DNA of 64,000 nt from Streptomyces sp. Tue6028 (GCF_002300165.1 NZ_MLCE01000012.1:62001-126000); one strand, 5' to 3'; counted from the stretch's first letter, positions 7,703 to 17,066 are shown. Notes: generated by a model not told the origin, from the sequence alone. A program made the numbers and translations.

Positions 7703-8974
7703 ATGGAGAAGCACAGCACCGACGTCCGGGCGCGAGCGCGGGAGGCGGCCGTGGCCGGCGCACGGGGACTGGCCGTCGCCGTCCTGGGGTTCGCCGGGTC
7801 CGTGGCCCTCTTCGTCCTTGCCGTCGTGTCACTCGTCCTCGTACCGCTGGGCGTGGGCGTCGTGACGACGCCCTGGGTGCTGACCGGCGTCCGGTCCTTC
7901 GCGAACGCCCGCCGGGTGGTCGCGGCACAGTGGTACGGGATACGGATCCCGGCCGTGTACCGGCCGGTGCCGGCGGGCGCGGGCCCGTGGACGCGCTGCT
8001 TCGGGATGCTCGGGGACCCGGCGACCTGGCGGGACCTGGGATGGCTGCTGTTCGACATGACCGTCGGGTTCGTCACGGCCCTGCTGCCCGGGGCACTGCT
8101 CCTGTACCCGCTGGAGGGGTTCGCGCTCGCGCTCGGGCTGTGGCGGGTCTTCACCGACGGCACCCACGTCGGCTGGTGGTACGGCTTCGTGCCGGTCTCG
8201 GGACAGAGCACCGCCCTGCTGGCCGGCGCGCTCGCCGCCGGTCTGCTGGCCGCCGGCTACCACCTCTCCCCGCCGCTGCTGCGTCTGCACTTCCGGCTCA
8301 CCCGGTCCGTACTGGCCTCCGGACAGGGCGAACTCGCCGAGCGGGTCAGGGTGCTGACGGAGACACGGCGCGACGCCGTCGACACGTCGGCGGCCGAACT
8401 GCGGCGCATCGAGCGGGACCTGCACGACGGGGCGCAGGCACGCCTGGTCGCCATGGGCATGGACCTGGGCACGATCGAGGCACTGATCGACAAGGACCCG
8501 GCGCGGGCCAGGGAACTGCTCGCCCAGGCGCGGAGGTCGTCCGCCGACGCGCTCACCGAGCTGCGGGACCTGGTGCGCGGCATCCATCCTCCGGTGCTCG
8601 CGGAACGCGGACTCGCCGACGCGATAAGGGCGTTGGCGCTGCGCCTGCCGCTGACGAGCGAGGTGGACGCGGAGCTGGCGGGGCGGGCGGACGCGCCCGT
8701 CGAGTCCGCCGCGTACTTCGCGGTCAGCGAGGTGCTGACCAACACGGTCAAGCACTCCGGCGCCGACCGCGTCTGGGTCGACCTCCACCACACGGACGGC
8801 ATGCTGCGTATCGCGGTCACCGACAACGGCAGGGGCGGCGCCCGGATCGGCGCGGGTTCGGGCCTGTCGGGGATCGAGCGGCGGCTCGGTACATTCGACG
8901 GCGTCCTCGCCGTCAGCAGTCCCGCCGGCGGCCCCACCATGGTCACCATGGAGATCCCTTGCGCGTTGTCCTAG
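7703..8974 (+). CDS. sensor histidine kinase (HisKA_3 type) with integral membrane sensor domain
   Basis: 423 residues. The N-terminal 190 form a membrane sensor: two hydrophobic stretches around 27-60 and two more around 115-145 and 172-195, with a layout like the PF13796 'Sensor' domain. The dimerisation helix has the phospho-acceptor His in 'IERDLHDGAQARLVAMGMDLG' (about 236-256). The ATP-binding domain shows 'FAVSEVLTNTVKHS' (N box) and 'VTDNGRGGARIGAGSGLSGIERRL' (G boxes). This is the usual partner of NarL/LuxR-type regulators, and the next gene overlaps it by 16 bases. The stimulus is unknown. The upstream 27-bp repeat array may affect its promoter. Confidence 0.93.
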   Translation: MEKHSTDVRARAREAAVAGARGLAVAVLGFAGSVALFVLAVVSLVLVPLGVGVVTTPWVLTGVRSFANARRVVAAQWYGIRIPAVYRPVPAGAGPWTRCFGMLGDPATWRDLGWLLFDMTVGFVTALLPGALLLYPLEGFALALGLWRVFTDGTHVGWWYGFVPVSGQSTALLAGALAAGLLAAGYHLSPPLLRLHFRLTRSVLASGQGELAERVRVLTETRRDAVDTSAAELRRIERDLHDGAQARLVAMGMDLGTIEALIDKDPARARELLAQARRSSADALTELRDLVRGIHPPVLAERGLADAIRALALRLPLTSEVDAELAGRADAPVESAAYFAVSEVLTNTVKHSGADRVWVDLHHTDGMLRIAVTDNGRGGARIGAGSGLSGIERRLGTFDGVLAVSSPAGGPTMVTMEIPCALS

Positions 8975-9615
8975 CCGAAGATCTGTTCCTGCTGCGCGAC
9001 GGGCTGGTGCGGATGCTCCAGGCCTACGACTTCGAGATCGCCGCAGCCGTCGAGAGCGGGCCCGAACTGAGCCGCGCGCTGGCCGAGTTGGAGCCGGACG
9101 TGGCGGTGGTCGACGTACGGCTGCCGCCCTCGCACACGGACGAGGGCCTGCAGTGCGCCCTGGAGGCCCGGCGCAACCGGCCGGGACTGCCGGTCCTGGT
9201 GCTGTCGCAGCACGTGGAGCAGTTGTACGCACGGGAGTTGCTCGCCGACGGAACCGGCGGCATCGGTTATCTGCTGAAGGACCGGGTGTTCGACGCGGAG
9301 CAGTTCGTGGACGCGGTGCGCCGAGTCGCGGCGGGGGGTACGGCGATGGATCCGCAGGTCATCCAGCAGTTGCTGTCGCGGCGGTCCACCGTCGACAAGC
9401 CGCTCGGGCGGCTCACTCCGCGGGAGACGGAGGTGCTCGAACTGATGGCGCAGGGACGGTCGAACGCGGCGATCGCCGGCCAGCTCGTGGTCACGGAGCG
9501 GGCGATCGCCAAGCACACGTCCAACATCTTCGCGAAGCTGGGCCTGGAGGTCTCCGACGACGACAATCGCCGGGTCCTCGCGGTGCTCGCGTATTTGGAC
9601 CGGGGAGCTCACTGA
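8959..9615 (+). CDS. NarL/LuxR-family response regulator
   Basis: 218 residues. Receiver domain: acidic pair 'LAED' near the start, phosphoacceptor Asp in 'DVAVVDVRLPP' (about 47-57), conserved Ser/Lys in 'VLVLSQH' and 'YLLKDRV'. The C-terminal LuxR helix-turn-helix reads 'LTPRETEVLELMAQGRSN' and 'AIAKHTSNIFAKLGL'. The start is TTG at 8959, inside the kinase gene, with GGAG at 8950-8953. It overlaps the kinase by 16 bases, so translation is coupled. Because the kinase is its partner by position, phosphotransfer from His to Asp is inferred. The adjacent secreted DUF1996 gene is a possible target. Confidence 0.93.
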   Translation: MRVVLAEDLFLLRDGLVRMLQAYDFEIAAAVESGPELSRALAELEPDVAVVDVRLPPSHTDEGLQCALEARRNRPGLPVLVLSQHVEQLYARELLADGTGGIGYLLKDRVFDAEQFVDAVRRVAAGGTAMDPQVIQQLLSRRSTVDKPLGRLTPRETEVLELMAQGRSNAAIAGQLVVTERAIAKHTSNIFAKLGLEVSDDDNRRVLAVLAYLDRGAH

Positions 9616-9847
9616 ATGCGATCAACGGAACTGAATCGGATTCAAAAATTCGCCGTTCAAACCTGAATGGCATCATCAACTCTCGCGGAAACGCGGGCTT
9701 CTGGGCCCATTGTGCCTGAATTGGCCACACGGACTTCCAAGTTTTTCCGAGGCTTCTGAACGCCTCACACACCTCATGCGTATGGAATGGAGCCGCTTCA
9801 CTCCTGTCGGGCGCCTCGATGCCCCGCAAGGAAGTCAGAGGAGTTCC

Positions 9848-11395
9848 ATGGGACGCAACACACGAAAACGCCGTTCGCCGCTGGCCGTCCGCGCCGTAGC
9901 CGCATCGGCGGCTCTAGCGCTCGGCGGAGGCGGGCTGATCTGGGCGAATTACTACGCTTCGGCGCACGAGGAGAATTCTTCCCCCAACACCACCAAGGCC
10001 GCCGCCGCTCAGGTGGCCACGATCAGCTGTCCCGACGTCGGGCAGAAGCTCCCCGACGTGCCGAACCAGGCCCGCACAGAGGTCGACGGCGAGCTCGCCA
10101 CGCTCGATCAGCAGATCACCGACGCCTACCAGCGTCTCGCCACCACGCGGGACGCGCAGGCCAGGGACGCCCAGTTCGTGCAGAACTCCATCCTCCAGCC
10201 GCTCAAGGACCGGCGTTCGGCCATCATCGACCGGATCAAGCTGGAGATCTCGCGCGTGGGCGGCACCGCCCCGGACTCGCTGAGCACTCTCGCCGGCTGC
10301 AACGCGACCACCGCCGACCAGACGCAGGCCAACAACGGCGGCCAGCAGCAGGGCGGCGGGCAGCAGCAAGGTGGCGGCCAGGCCACCGCCTCCCCGAGCG
10401 CTCCGGCCGGCGGCCAGCAGCAGGGTGGCGGGCAGCAGCAGGGTGGCGGCCAGCAGCAGGGCAACGGCGGCCAGGCCGGCAACGGTCCCGTCGCCGCCGA
10501 CTTCGTCGACATCACGAAGGTCCGGCCGAACGTGCCCCAGAAGGCGCGGACCCGGGCGGGCGGCTCCTCCGGCACCTTCTCGAGCGCCTGCGGTGTGAAC
10601 GCGAACAAGAAGTTCAACACCGACAACGTGATCGTGGCGCCCGGCGTGACCAATGGCGCGCACCACCTGCACGACTACGTCGGCAACCAGTCGAACGACG
10701 CCTTCGCCAACAACGACACGTTCGCCGCGGCCAAGACCAGCTGCTCGAACCAGGGCGACAAGTCGTCGTACTACTGGCCGGTCGTGCGTATCCAGAACGG
10801 CACGCAGGACTTCGACCAGAACAACGACGGCGGTGGCAAGGAAGGCAACGTCGGCCAGATCCAGCAGGCCAAGCAGGCGCAGATCAAGTTCGTCGGCAAC
10901 CCGAAGAGCAAGGTCGTCGCGATGCCGAAGTTCCTGCGGATCATCACCGGTGACGCGAAGACGACGACCAACGGACTCGCGAACGCCAACGCCCACTGGA
11001 GCTGCACCGGCTTCGAGAACAAGGTGCAGCTGACGACGCAGTACCCGATCTGCCCCCAGGGCAGCAGCGTGGTGCGCACCTTCGCCTTCCAGAGCTGCTG
11101 GGACGGCCAGAACATCGACAGCGCGAACCACCGTACGCACGTGGCCTTCGCCGACGCCCAGGGCAACTGCGCCAACGGCTTCAAGGCGATCCCGCAGCTG
11201 ACGATGCGCCTGGTGTACAACGTGCCGGCGCCGACCCTGCAGAACGGGCAGATCAAGAACGCCTATGCGGTGGACGGCTTCCCGGAACAGCTGCACAAGC
11301 CCGCCACCGACCACGACGACTTCATCAACGTCTTCGACGAGAACGTGATGAACAAGATGGTCAACTGCATCAACCGGGGCCAGCGTTGCAGGTGA
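9848..11395 (+). CDS. secreted DUF1996-domain protein
   Basis: 515 residues. An N-terminal signal/anchor with RKRR and a hydrophobic run ends near 'YYASAHEE'. A Cys-flanked helical module (about 60-155, from 'TISCPDVGQ' to 'LAGCNATT') is followed by a Gln/Gly-rich linker with repeats of GGQQQGG (about 160-215). The remaining 290 residues match my recollection of DUF1996: '[15 protein letters not shown]', '[11 protein letters not shown]', 'HWSCTGFE', '[23 protein letters not shown]' and '[10 protein letters not shown]'. DUF1996 occurs in actinobacteria and fungi without a known activity; paired His and Cys suggest metal or carbohydrate contact. GAGGAG precedes the ATG. It lies behind the two-component pair, with its own AT-richer leader (9616-9847). 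Confidence 0.88.
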   Translation: MGRNTRKRRSPLAVRAVAASAALALGGGGLIWANYYASAHEENSSPNTTKAAAAQVATISCPDVGQKLPDVPNQARTEVDGELATLDQQITDAYQRLATTRDAQARDAQFVQNSILQPLKDRRSAIIDRIKLEISRVGGTAPDSLSTLAGCNATTADQTQANNGGQQQGGGQQQGGGQATASPSAPAGGQQQGGGQQQGGGQQQGNGGQAGNGPVAADFVDITKVRPNVPQKARTRAGGSSGTFSSACGVNANKKFNTDNVIVAPGVTNGAHHLHDYVGNQSNDAFANNDTFAAAKTSCSNQGDKSSYYWPVVRIQNGTQDFDQNNDGGGKEGNVGQIQQAKQAQIKFVGNPKSKVVAMPKFLRIITGDAKTTTNGLANANAHWSCTGFENKVQLTTQYPICPQGSSVVRTFAFQSCWDGQNIDSANHRTHVAFADAQGNCANGFKAIPQLTMRLVYNVPAPTLQNGQIKNAYAVDGFPEQLHKPATDHDDFINVFDENVMNKMVNCINRGQRCR

Positions 11396-11434
11396 GCCGC
11401 TCGCAGCGGTGACCGACCCGACATGAAGCGCGAA

Positions 11435-11469
11435 GAAGGCCGGTGGCGGATCTCCCGCCACCGGCCTTC
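11435..11469 (+). terminator. terminator after the DUF1996 gene
   Basis: A 14-15-base stem (GAAGGCCGGTGGCGG at 11435-11449 pairing with 11454-11469) lies 40 bases after the stop. The right arm is repeated once more 28 bases downstream (about 11478-11496), giving a second possible pairing. Confidence 0.75.
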
Positions 11470-11592
11470 CGCGTTCCTCCCGCCACCGGCCTTCCGCATT
11501 CCCCCGGGCGCCCCCGCGCCGCGGGCCCGTTCCGGCTCCTGCCCGGGATGTGCCGGTGGCGTCCCCGCCCCGTCCCTCCCGGGCCAGAGGCG

Positions 11593-12054
11593 TCAGCCGG
11601 CGTGCTGACCGGAGTGCCCGGTCGCGGTTCCCGCACCACCGGCGCCTCCCGCGTGGTGGGACATGCCCTCCTCGACGGTCCCGCCGAGCCGGCCGCGCAG
11701 CGTCGTGACCATCTTCTGGTCGCCGACGGCGACCCACTTGGCGCCGACGAGGTACGACCCACCGTAGTCCTTGGCGCCGTTGAGCCACTCGCGCTGTCCG
11801 CGGTCGGTGGCGAAGGTCGCCAGGATGAACTTGCCGGAACGGATCTTGCACACGCCCTGGCGGATCTCGTCCGCGTCCGTCTGGATGTCCGGCGTGCACT
11901 TCACCTCGGCCGCCAGGTCCTCCAGGCTCCCGGTCGCCGTGGCCGGCACCTTGTCCTGCCGGTCGGCCGCCTTGTCGCCCGACCCACCGCAGCCGGTGAG
12001 CACCAGCAGGGCCACGGCGGCCCCGGCCGCGAGCTTCTCGCGTGTCAACGTCAT
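11593..12054 (-). CDS. lipoprotein with beta-sheet core and His/Gly-rich tail
   Basis: 153 residues. A signal peptide ends in the lipobox LTGC (Cys near residue 22). The mature part has two Cys ('EVKCTPDIQ', 'GVCKIRSGKFILATF') that could form a disulphide, and a strand-rich region 'YLVGAKWVAVGD'. The C-terminal 20 residues are rich in Gly, His and Ala and may bind metal. It is convergent with the DUF1996 gene and divergent from the ECF-like membrane protein. GGAGG lies five bases before the ATG at 12054. The exact function is unknown; similar Streptomyces lipoproteins are annotated only as hypothetical. Confidence 0.83.
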   Translation of the reverse strand: MTLTREKLAAGAAVALLVLTGCGGSGDKAADRQDKVPATATGSLEDLAAEVKCTPDIQTDADEIRQGVCKIRSGKFILATFATDRGQREWLNGAKDYGGSYLVGAKWVAVGDQKMVTTLRGRLGGTVEEGMSHHAGGAGGAGTATGHSGQHAG

Positions 12055-12269
12055 ACGTACCTCCGCTGCCTGTCGGCGCTCACGCCGATGAGAGCCCCGG
12101 CGGGGGCTCTGCCTTCGATACGGCTCCGGCGGGCCCCGCGCTCAATCGTCCCCCCATCTGCCGTGCCACCGGCGGTCGATGGCGAACCACGCACGTCTGC
12201 CCGTCGGGCCCGGGGACCGACCCGCCCGGCGCGGGGTGACCATCCGCCGATTCGCTCGTTCTGCTGAAC

Positions 12270-14198
12270 GTGCAGTCACAGGATGTAGCCCCGCGCCCCG
12301 CACCCTCCTCAGGACCGGTCGTCGACGTCGAGCAGGCCGAGGCCGCCCTCGTCGAGCACTACCCGCGGCTGGTCCGGCTGGCCTATCTGGTGCTGCCGCC
12401 GGGCCTGGGCCGTGGCCGCCGGGTGATGACCGCGCACGCCCTCACCCAGCGCGCGCTGCCCCGGGGCCGTGCCTCGGGCGACGCCTCGGTCATCCCCGCC
12501 CAGCAGTCCGGCGGCGGCCGCGACGGCGACCCCGGCTATGCCTACGTACGCCTGCACGTGGTGCGCGCGGCCCTGGAAGCGGGCCTGCCGCTGAGGTTCC
12601 GCGCCCGGCCCAGGCGCGCCCAACTGCCGCCGCTGCTGCCGCACGTATGGGGTCTGAAGCTGTTCCCGCGCTCGGGCGGTGCCGACGAACTCGCCCTGGA
12701 CCAGCGGCTGTCCGCGTTGTCCGGGCCCGCCCGCGCGGCCTACGTCCTGCGCGGTCTGGAGAAGCTGCCGGACACCCACGTACGGAAGGTCCTCACGGCG
12801 GCGGGGGTCGCGGACCCGGACACGGCGCTCGCCGAGGCGTCCGGCGTCGAGGCCCGCGACGCGCTGCTCGACTCCCCCGAGTTCGACCCCTGTTCGCTGC
12901 ACGCCCGGCCCACCGACCTGATGCGGCGCAGGCAGCACGTCAGGGCCGCGCTCGCCGCCACCGCCGCGGTGGCCGTGTGCGGCGCACTCCTCGCGCTGCC
13001 CGGGGACGGCTGGGGCCCCGACGGCGCCGCGGCGCCCTCCTACGCGCAGAACCCGGCGGCCGAGGCCGCCCTCGACCCCGGCAGGCTGACCGAGGTGGCG
13101 GGCACGGCCTGGGAGTCGTCCGCGCGCACCGACTTCTCCGTGTGGCCCGCCCGCGGCGGCCTCGTCGACGACAGCGCGCTGCTGCGGCGCGCGCTCGCCG
13201 TGTGGGCCAGGCCCGGCGAGTCGGTGCGGGTCTCGGCGACCCCCGGCACCCCGTCCGGTGCCCCGCCCGGCCCGCCGCAGCTGCTGTACGCGGGCGAGGT
13301 CGACCAGGCGCGCGTGGTGCTCCTCTACGACGGTCTGCGCATCGCCCGGTACGCGGAGCCGAAGGACGGCACGAGCGGCGCCGCCCTCGACTTCGCACGG
13401 GTCGACGGCGCGAAGCGGGCCGAGGCGAACGCGGTGGTCGTGGGCCGCTCCGACGGCAACGTCCGGTATCTGACCGCGCCCTGGGTGACCGAGGCGGCCG
13501 AGCGGGACCTGATGAAGCCGTCCTCGGGCGCGATGGACCTGCCGATCTCCGCCGACGGCGTCACCTCCCCGCTGGCCGGTCCTGCCCAGAGCGGCGCCTG
13601 CACCTCGTGGAACGTGCTCCAGCTGAAGGACGGCTCGGGCACCCGTCTGATGACCGACCTCGGCGAGCTGATCCCGGCGCACCTCACGGCGGGCAAGCCC
13701 TCGTCCCCGCACGAGGCTTCCGGCGCCGAGGCGCTGCGCGAGTGGTCCCCGTTCGCCTGCTCGCTCGCCTCGGTGCGTTCCCAGGGCGTGCGGTCCGTGA
13801 ACGCCTGGCGGTTCGCGCAGCAGCCGCTGCCGGAGGCGAGTGGCACGGCGGCCTGGGTCTGCACCCGCGCCGACACCTGGCGGGGCGGCGGGACGCGGGT
13901 GCTCGCCCAGTTCCACACCCCGGGCGGGGTGTACGGGGCGGTCGCCGCGAAGGCCGAGAACTCCCCCGCGTGCGGCTCCCGCGACCCCCATGTGCTGGCC
14001 GGCGTGCTGTGGAAGTCGGGGACGGGCAGCTGGTACCTGCTGGCCGCCGGGAGCAGGGACACGTCGTCCGTCCGGGCCACGGGCGGGGTCGAGGGCTCCG
14101 TGCGGGGCAGCATGCTGGCGGTGCGGGCACGGCAGGGCGCCCAGGCCCAGCTGAAGGCGACCCTGTCGGACGGACGGTCGATCTCCGGGCTGCGTTAG
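12270..14198 (+). CDS. membrane protein with degenerate ECF-sigma-like cytoplasmic domain and extracellular domain
   Basis: 642 residues. Residues about 20-75 resemble sigma region 2 ('VEHYPRLVRLAYLVLPPG...AHALTQRALP'). Residues about 145-190 resemble region 4 ('LDQRLSALSGPARAAYVLRGLEKLPDTHVRKVL' followed by an AGV-helix). A single membrane segment lies at about 222-242 ('ALAATAAVAVCGALLALPG'). About 395 extracytoplasmic residues follow, with four or five Cys and strand-rich sequence. The -10-binding acidic 'DLVQ' core of true ECF factors is not evident, so the domain may have lost promoter recognition or act as a partner or sequestration module. GTG at 12270 is the first start; no strong Shine-Dalgarno is visible. 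The sigma resemblance is by eye. Confidence 0.75.
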   Translation: MQSQDVAPRPAPSSGPVVDVEQAEAALVEHYPRLVRLAYLVLPPGLGRGRRVMTAHALTQRALPRGRASGDASVIPAQQSGGGRDGDPGYAYVRLHVVRAALEAGLPLRFRARPRRAQLPPLLPHVWGLKLFPRSGGADELALDQRLSALSGPARAAYVLRGLEKLPDTHVRKVLTAAGVADPDTALAEASGVEARDALLDSPEFDPCSLHARPTDLMRRRQHVRAALAATAAVAVCGALLALPGDGWGPDGAAAPSYAQNPAAEAALDPGRLTEVAGTAWESSARTDFSVWPARGGLVDDSALLRRALAVWARPGESVRVSATPGTPSGAPPGPPQLLYAGEVDQARVVLLYDGLRIARYAEPKDGTSGAALDFARVDGAKRAEANAVVVGRSDGNVRYLTAPWVTEAAERDLMKPSSGAMDLPISADGVTSPLAGPAQSGACTSWNVLQLKDGSGTRLMTDLGELIPAHLTAGKPSSPHEASGAEALREWSPFACSLASVRSQGVRSVNAWRFAQQPLPEASGTAAWVCTRADTWRGGGTRVLAQFHTPGGVYGAVAAKAENSPACGSRDPHVLAGVLWKSGTGSWYLLAAGSRDTSSVRATGGVEGSVRGSMLAVRARQGAQAQLKATLSDGRSISGLR

Positions 14199-14278
14199 CC
14201 GGTCGCTCCGGGCTGCGTCAGCCGGTCGCCGACTGACGCTGCCCGGACCGGAAGGCTAGTTGACGTTCGCGTAAATAA

Positions 14279-14309
14279 GTAGGCGCACGGGGCTTCTCCG
14301 CGCGCCTAC
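14279..14309 (+). promoter_or_regulatory. inverted repeat in the promoter of the hydrolase/oxidoreductase operon
   Basis: GTAGGCGC (14279-14286) pairs with GCGCCTAC (14302-14309). The repeat sits 20 bases before the ATG at 14329. It could be an operator for the TetR protein encoded at 16340 or a leader hairpin. Confidence 0.4.
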
Positions 14310-14328
14310 CCGTCAGTACATTGACGCC

Positions 14329-15234
14329 ATGTCTAACACGCAGGCCCGGCTGCCCCGGCCAGTCGACTCCGAGCGGACGGCGCTCAAGGCGCGGAAGGTG
14401 TCGTTCTCCTGGGAGGACACACCCCTGCACTGGGTGCCCGGGGACCCGTTCGCCGCGCACACCATCAACGTGCTGCACCTGCTGCTGCCGGCCGGTGAGC
14501 GCTGGTTCGTGCATGTGTACAAGCAGGTGCTGCCCCACATCCGCGACGAGCGGCTGCGCGAGGACGTCATCGGGTTCATCGGGCAGGAGGCGATGCACTC
14601 GCAGGCGCACGACGAGGTGCTGCCGCACCTCAAGGAGCTGGGGCTCGACCCGACCCCGTACACCGCCCAGGTCGACTGGCTCTTCGAGAAGCTCCTCGGC
14701 GACCGCACACTGCCGCCGGGCAAGGCCCGCAAGTGGTGGCTGCTGGAGCGGGTCGCCATCATCGCGGCGATCGAGCACTACACCGCCTTCCTCGGCGACT
14801 GGGTCCTGAACGCCGAGGAGCTGGACCGGCGGGGCGCCGACCCGACCATGCTGGATCTGCTGCGCTGGCACGGCGCGGAGGAGGTCGAGCACCGCTCGGT
14901 GGCGTTCGAGCTGTTCATGCACGTCGACGGGAGTTACCGGCGGCGGGCCCGGACCTGGGCCACCGCGTTCGCGGCGCTCGTCTTCCTCTGGCAGCGCGGA
15001 GCACGGTTCTTCATGGAGAACGACCCGACGCTGGCGGACGGCCGGGCGAGCTTCAAGGACTTCTACGAGAGCGGGAAGCAGGGCGTGCTGCCGTCCACCG
15101 GGGACATGCTCAAGTCCATCCCCCGCTACCTCAGCCGCTCCTACCACCCCTCCCAGGAGGGTTCCACCGAGCAGGCGATCGCCTATCTCGCCTCCTCCCC
15201 CGCGGCGACCGCGGCGGAACGGGGTGCGGCATGA
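14329..15234 (+). CDS. metal-dependent hydrolase-like protein (PF10118 family)
   Basis: 301 residues, helical, cytosolic. It carries two ExxxH-type motifs, 'FIGQEAMHSQAHDEVL' (about 83-98) and 'WHGAEEVEHRSVAFELF' (about 181-197), with a further His in 'AAIEHYTAFL' (about 148). These are the features of PF10118, a family annotated as metal-dependent hydrolase whose four-helix core resembles di-iron carboxylate proteins. The pairing with a ferredoxin-type reductase (next gene, ATGA overlap) suggests an oxygen-activating or redox role rather than simple hydrolysis. The ATG at 14329 is 20 bases after an inverted repeat. Confidence 0.85.
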   Translation: MSNTQARLPRPVDSERTALKARKVSFSWEDTPLHWVPGDPFAAHTINVLHLLLPAGERWFVHVYKQVLPHIRDERLREDVIGFIGQEAMHSQAHDEVLPHLKELGLDPTPYTAQVDWLFEKLLGDRTLPPGKARKWWLLERVAIIAAIEHYTAFLGDWVLNAEELDRRGADPTMLDLLRWHGAEEVEHRSVAFELFMHVDGSYRRRARTWATAFAALVFLWQRGARFFMENDPTLADGRASFKDFYESGKQGVLPSTGDMLKSIPRYLSRSYHPSQEGSTEQAIAYLASSPAATAAERGAA

Positions 15235-16283
15235 CGCCCCGGCTGCGGACCGTCGTGGCCGTCGCCGGTGCGGCCCTCGTCGTACGACGCGCGCTGCGCC
15301 GCCGGATCGAGGTCTCGCCGCTGTGGCCGCTGCCCGCGCTGGAGGAGCCGATCTCCGGCCGGCCGCGCACCCGGGCGCTGCGCCTGCCGGTCACCGGGCA
15401 CGAGCGGGTCGCCGACGGTGTCGTCCAACTGCGCCTGGAGGGGCGGGACCTGCCGCGCTGGGAGCCGGGCGCCCACCTCGACCTGGTCCTGCCGTCGGGT
15501 CTCGTACGGCAGTACTCGCTGTGCGGGGACCCCGAGGACACCTCGTCGTACACCGTCGCGACGCGGCTCGTCGAGGACGGGCGGGGCGGTTCGCGCGAGG
15601 TGCACGAGCAGGTGTGGGAGGGCTCGGAGATCGAGGTGCGCGGGCCGCGCAACCGTTTCCCCCTCGTGGACGCGCCGTCTTACGTGTTCGTCGTGGGCGG
15701 CATCGGGATCACCCCGGTCCTGCCGATGCTGCGCGCCGTGCGGGGGCGCGCGGACTGGCGGCTGGTCTACGGCGGCCGGTCGCGGGCCTCGATGCCCTTC
15801 CTGGAGGAGATCGAGAAGCTGGACCCCGAGCGGGTCACCGTCGTCGCGGAGGACGAGGTGGGGCTGCCGGACCTCGACGCGCTGTTCGCGGACCTCCCCC
15901 GGGACACGGCGGTCTACTGCTGCGGCCCCGAGGGGCTGATGGCCGCGGTCGAGGCCCGCGTCCCGGACGGGGCGACGCTCCATCTGGAGCGCTTCGCGCC
16001 CCGCACGTCGAGCGAGGGCAACGGCGCCTTCGAGGTCGAACTGCGGCGCAGTGGACGCACGGTGACCGTGGCCGCGGACTCCACCGTCCTCGCGGCCGTC
16101 CGCGCGGAATTGCCGGGCACCGTGTACTCGTGCGAGCAGGGGTTCTGCGGAACCTGCCAACAGCGGGTGCTGGAAGGAGAGATCGACCACCGGGACGAGC
16201 TGCTGACGGACGCGGAGCGTGACGACTCGATGCTGATCTGTGTCTCGCGGGCACGTGGTGAGAGAATTGTGTTGGACATGTGA
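15231..16283 (+). CDS. PDR/VanB-type ferredoxin-NAD(P)H oxidoreductase
   Basis: 350 residues. A short hydrophobic N-terminus is followed by a flavin-binding barrel with 'RQYSLCGDP' (about 93-101), then an NAD(P)H-binding domain with 'VVGGIGITPVLPML' (about 153-166) and 'YCCGPEGLMAAV' (about 229-240). The C-terminal plant-type [2Fe-2S] domain shows 'CEQGFCGTC' and a fourth Cys in 'LICVSRA'. Such proteins pass electrons from NAD(P)H through FMN/FAD to an iron-sulphur cluster and on to an oxygenase or desaturase. The start overlaps the upstream stop (ATGA), so the two genes are one operon, and the upstream diiron-like protein is the natural electron acceptor. This last point is inference. Confidence 0.92.
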   Translation: MTPRLRTVVAVAGAALVVRRALRRRIEVSPLWPLPALEEPISGRPRTRALRLPVTGHERVADGVVQLRLEGRDLPRWEPGAHLDLVLPSGLVRQYSLCGDPEDTSSYTVATRLVEDGRGGSREVHEQVWEGSEIEVRGPRNRFPLVDAPSYVFVVGGIGITPVLPMLRAVRGRADWRLVYGGRSRASMPFLEEIEKLDPERVTVVAEDEVGLPDLDALFADLPRDTAVYCCGPEGLMAAVEARVPDGATLHLERFAPRTSSEGNGAFEVELRRSGRTVTVAADSTVLAAVRAELPGTVYSCEQGFCGTCQQRVLEGEIDHRDELLTDAERDDSMLICVSRARGERIVLDM

Positions 16284-16339
16284 ACGATCGTGGGCGGACC
16301 GGCCCGTTCCGGGCCGGATCCGATCGGTAAGGTGTTCGC

Positions 16340-17041
16340 ATGACAACCGGGGTACGACGCAGGATGGGTGTCGAGGAACGCCGGCAGCAGTTGATCGGCG
16401 TCGCCCTCGAACTGTTCAGCCGACGCTCGCCCGACGAGGTCTCCATCGACGAGATAGCCTCCGCCGCGGGCATCTCCCGTCCCCTGGTCTACCACTACTT
16501 CCCCGGCAAACTCAGCCTGTACGAGGCCGCCTTGCAGCGCGCTTCGGACGACCTCGCGGGACGGTTCGTGGAACCCGCGGAAGGACCGTTGGGGGCGCGG
16601 CTGCTGCGGGTGATGCGCCGGTTCTTCGACTTCGTGGACGATCACGGGCCCGGTTTCGCGGCGTTGATGCGGGGCGGCCCCGCGGTCGGCTCCTCCACCA
16701 CCAACGCCCTGATCGACGCCGTACGGCAGGCCGCGTACGTGCAGATCCTGTCGCACCTGAACGTCGAGAGGCCGACGGCCCGCCTGGAGCTGATGATCCG
16801 CTCCTGGATCTCGCTGGTCGAGTCGACGGCCCTGCTCTGGCTGGACGGACGGCGGATCCCGCGCGGCGAGCTGGAGTTGCAGCTGGTGCACGACTTCGCG
16901 GCACTGGCCGCGGTGAGCGCCGCCCACGACGAGGAGATGAGCGAGCAGCTGCGCCAGGGGCTCAAGGGCGAGCCGGGCGACGGGCCGTTCAGCGATCTCG
17001 TCGTCCGGCTCGTCGCACTGGCCTCGCCCCCGGACGCCTGA
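16340..17041 (+). CDS. TetR-family regulator
   Basis: 233 residues. The N-terminal helix-turn-helix is typical: 'RRQQLIGVALELFSRRSPDEVSIDEIASAAGISRPLVYHYFPGKLSLYEAAL' region spans about residues 13-64. The remainder is an all-helical ligand domain. It follows the oxidoreductase by 56 bases on the same strand, so it probably controls the 14329-16283 operon and itself. An inverted repeat at 14279-14309 is one candidate site. The ligand is unknown. Confidence 0.92.
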   Translation: MTTGVRRRMGVEERRQQLIGVALELFSRRSPDEVSIDEIASAAGISRPLVYHYFPGKLSLYEAALQRASDDLAGRFVEPAEGPLGARLLRVMRRFFDFVDDHGPGFAALMRGGPAVGSSTTNALIDAVRQAAYVQILSHLNVERPTARLELMIRSWISLVESTALLWLDGRRIPRGELELQLVHDFAALAAVSAAHDEEMSEQLRQGLKGEPGDGPFSDLVVRLVALASPPDA

Positions 17042-17066
17042 GCCCCCGCGAGCCGCGGGCGGCGGG

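Noticed and set aside
9616..9666. A 16-codon ORF after the response regulator
   Set aside because: It is very short, lacks a Shine-Dalgarno of its own and lies in an AT-richer leader that is more likely a promoter.
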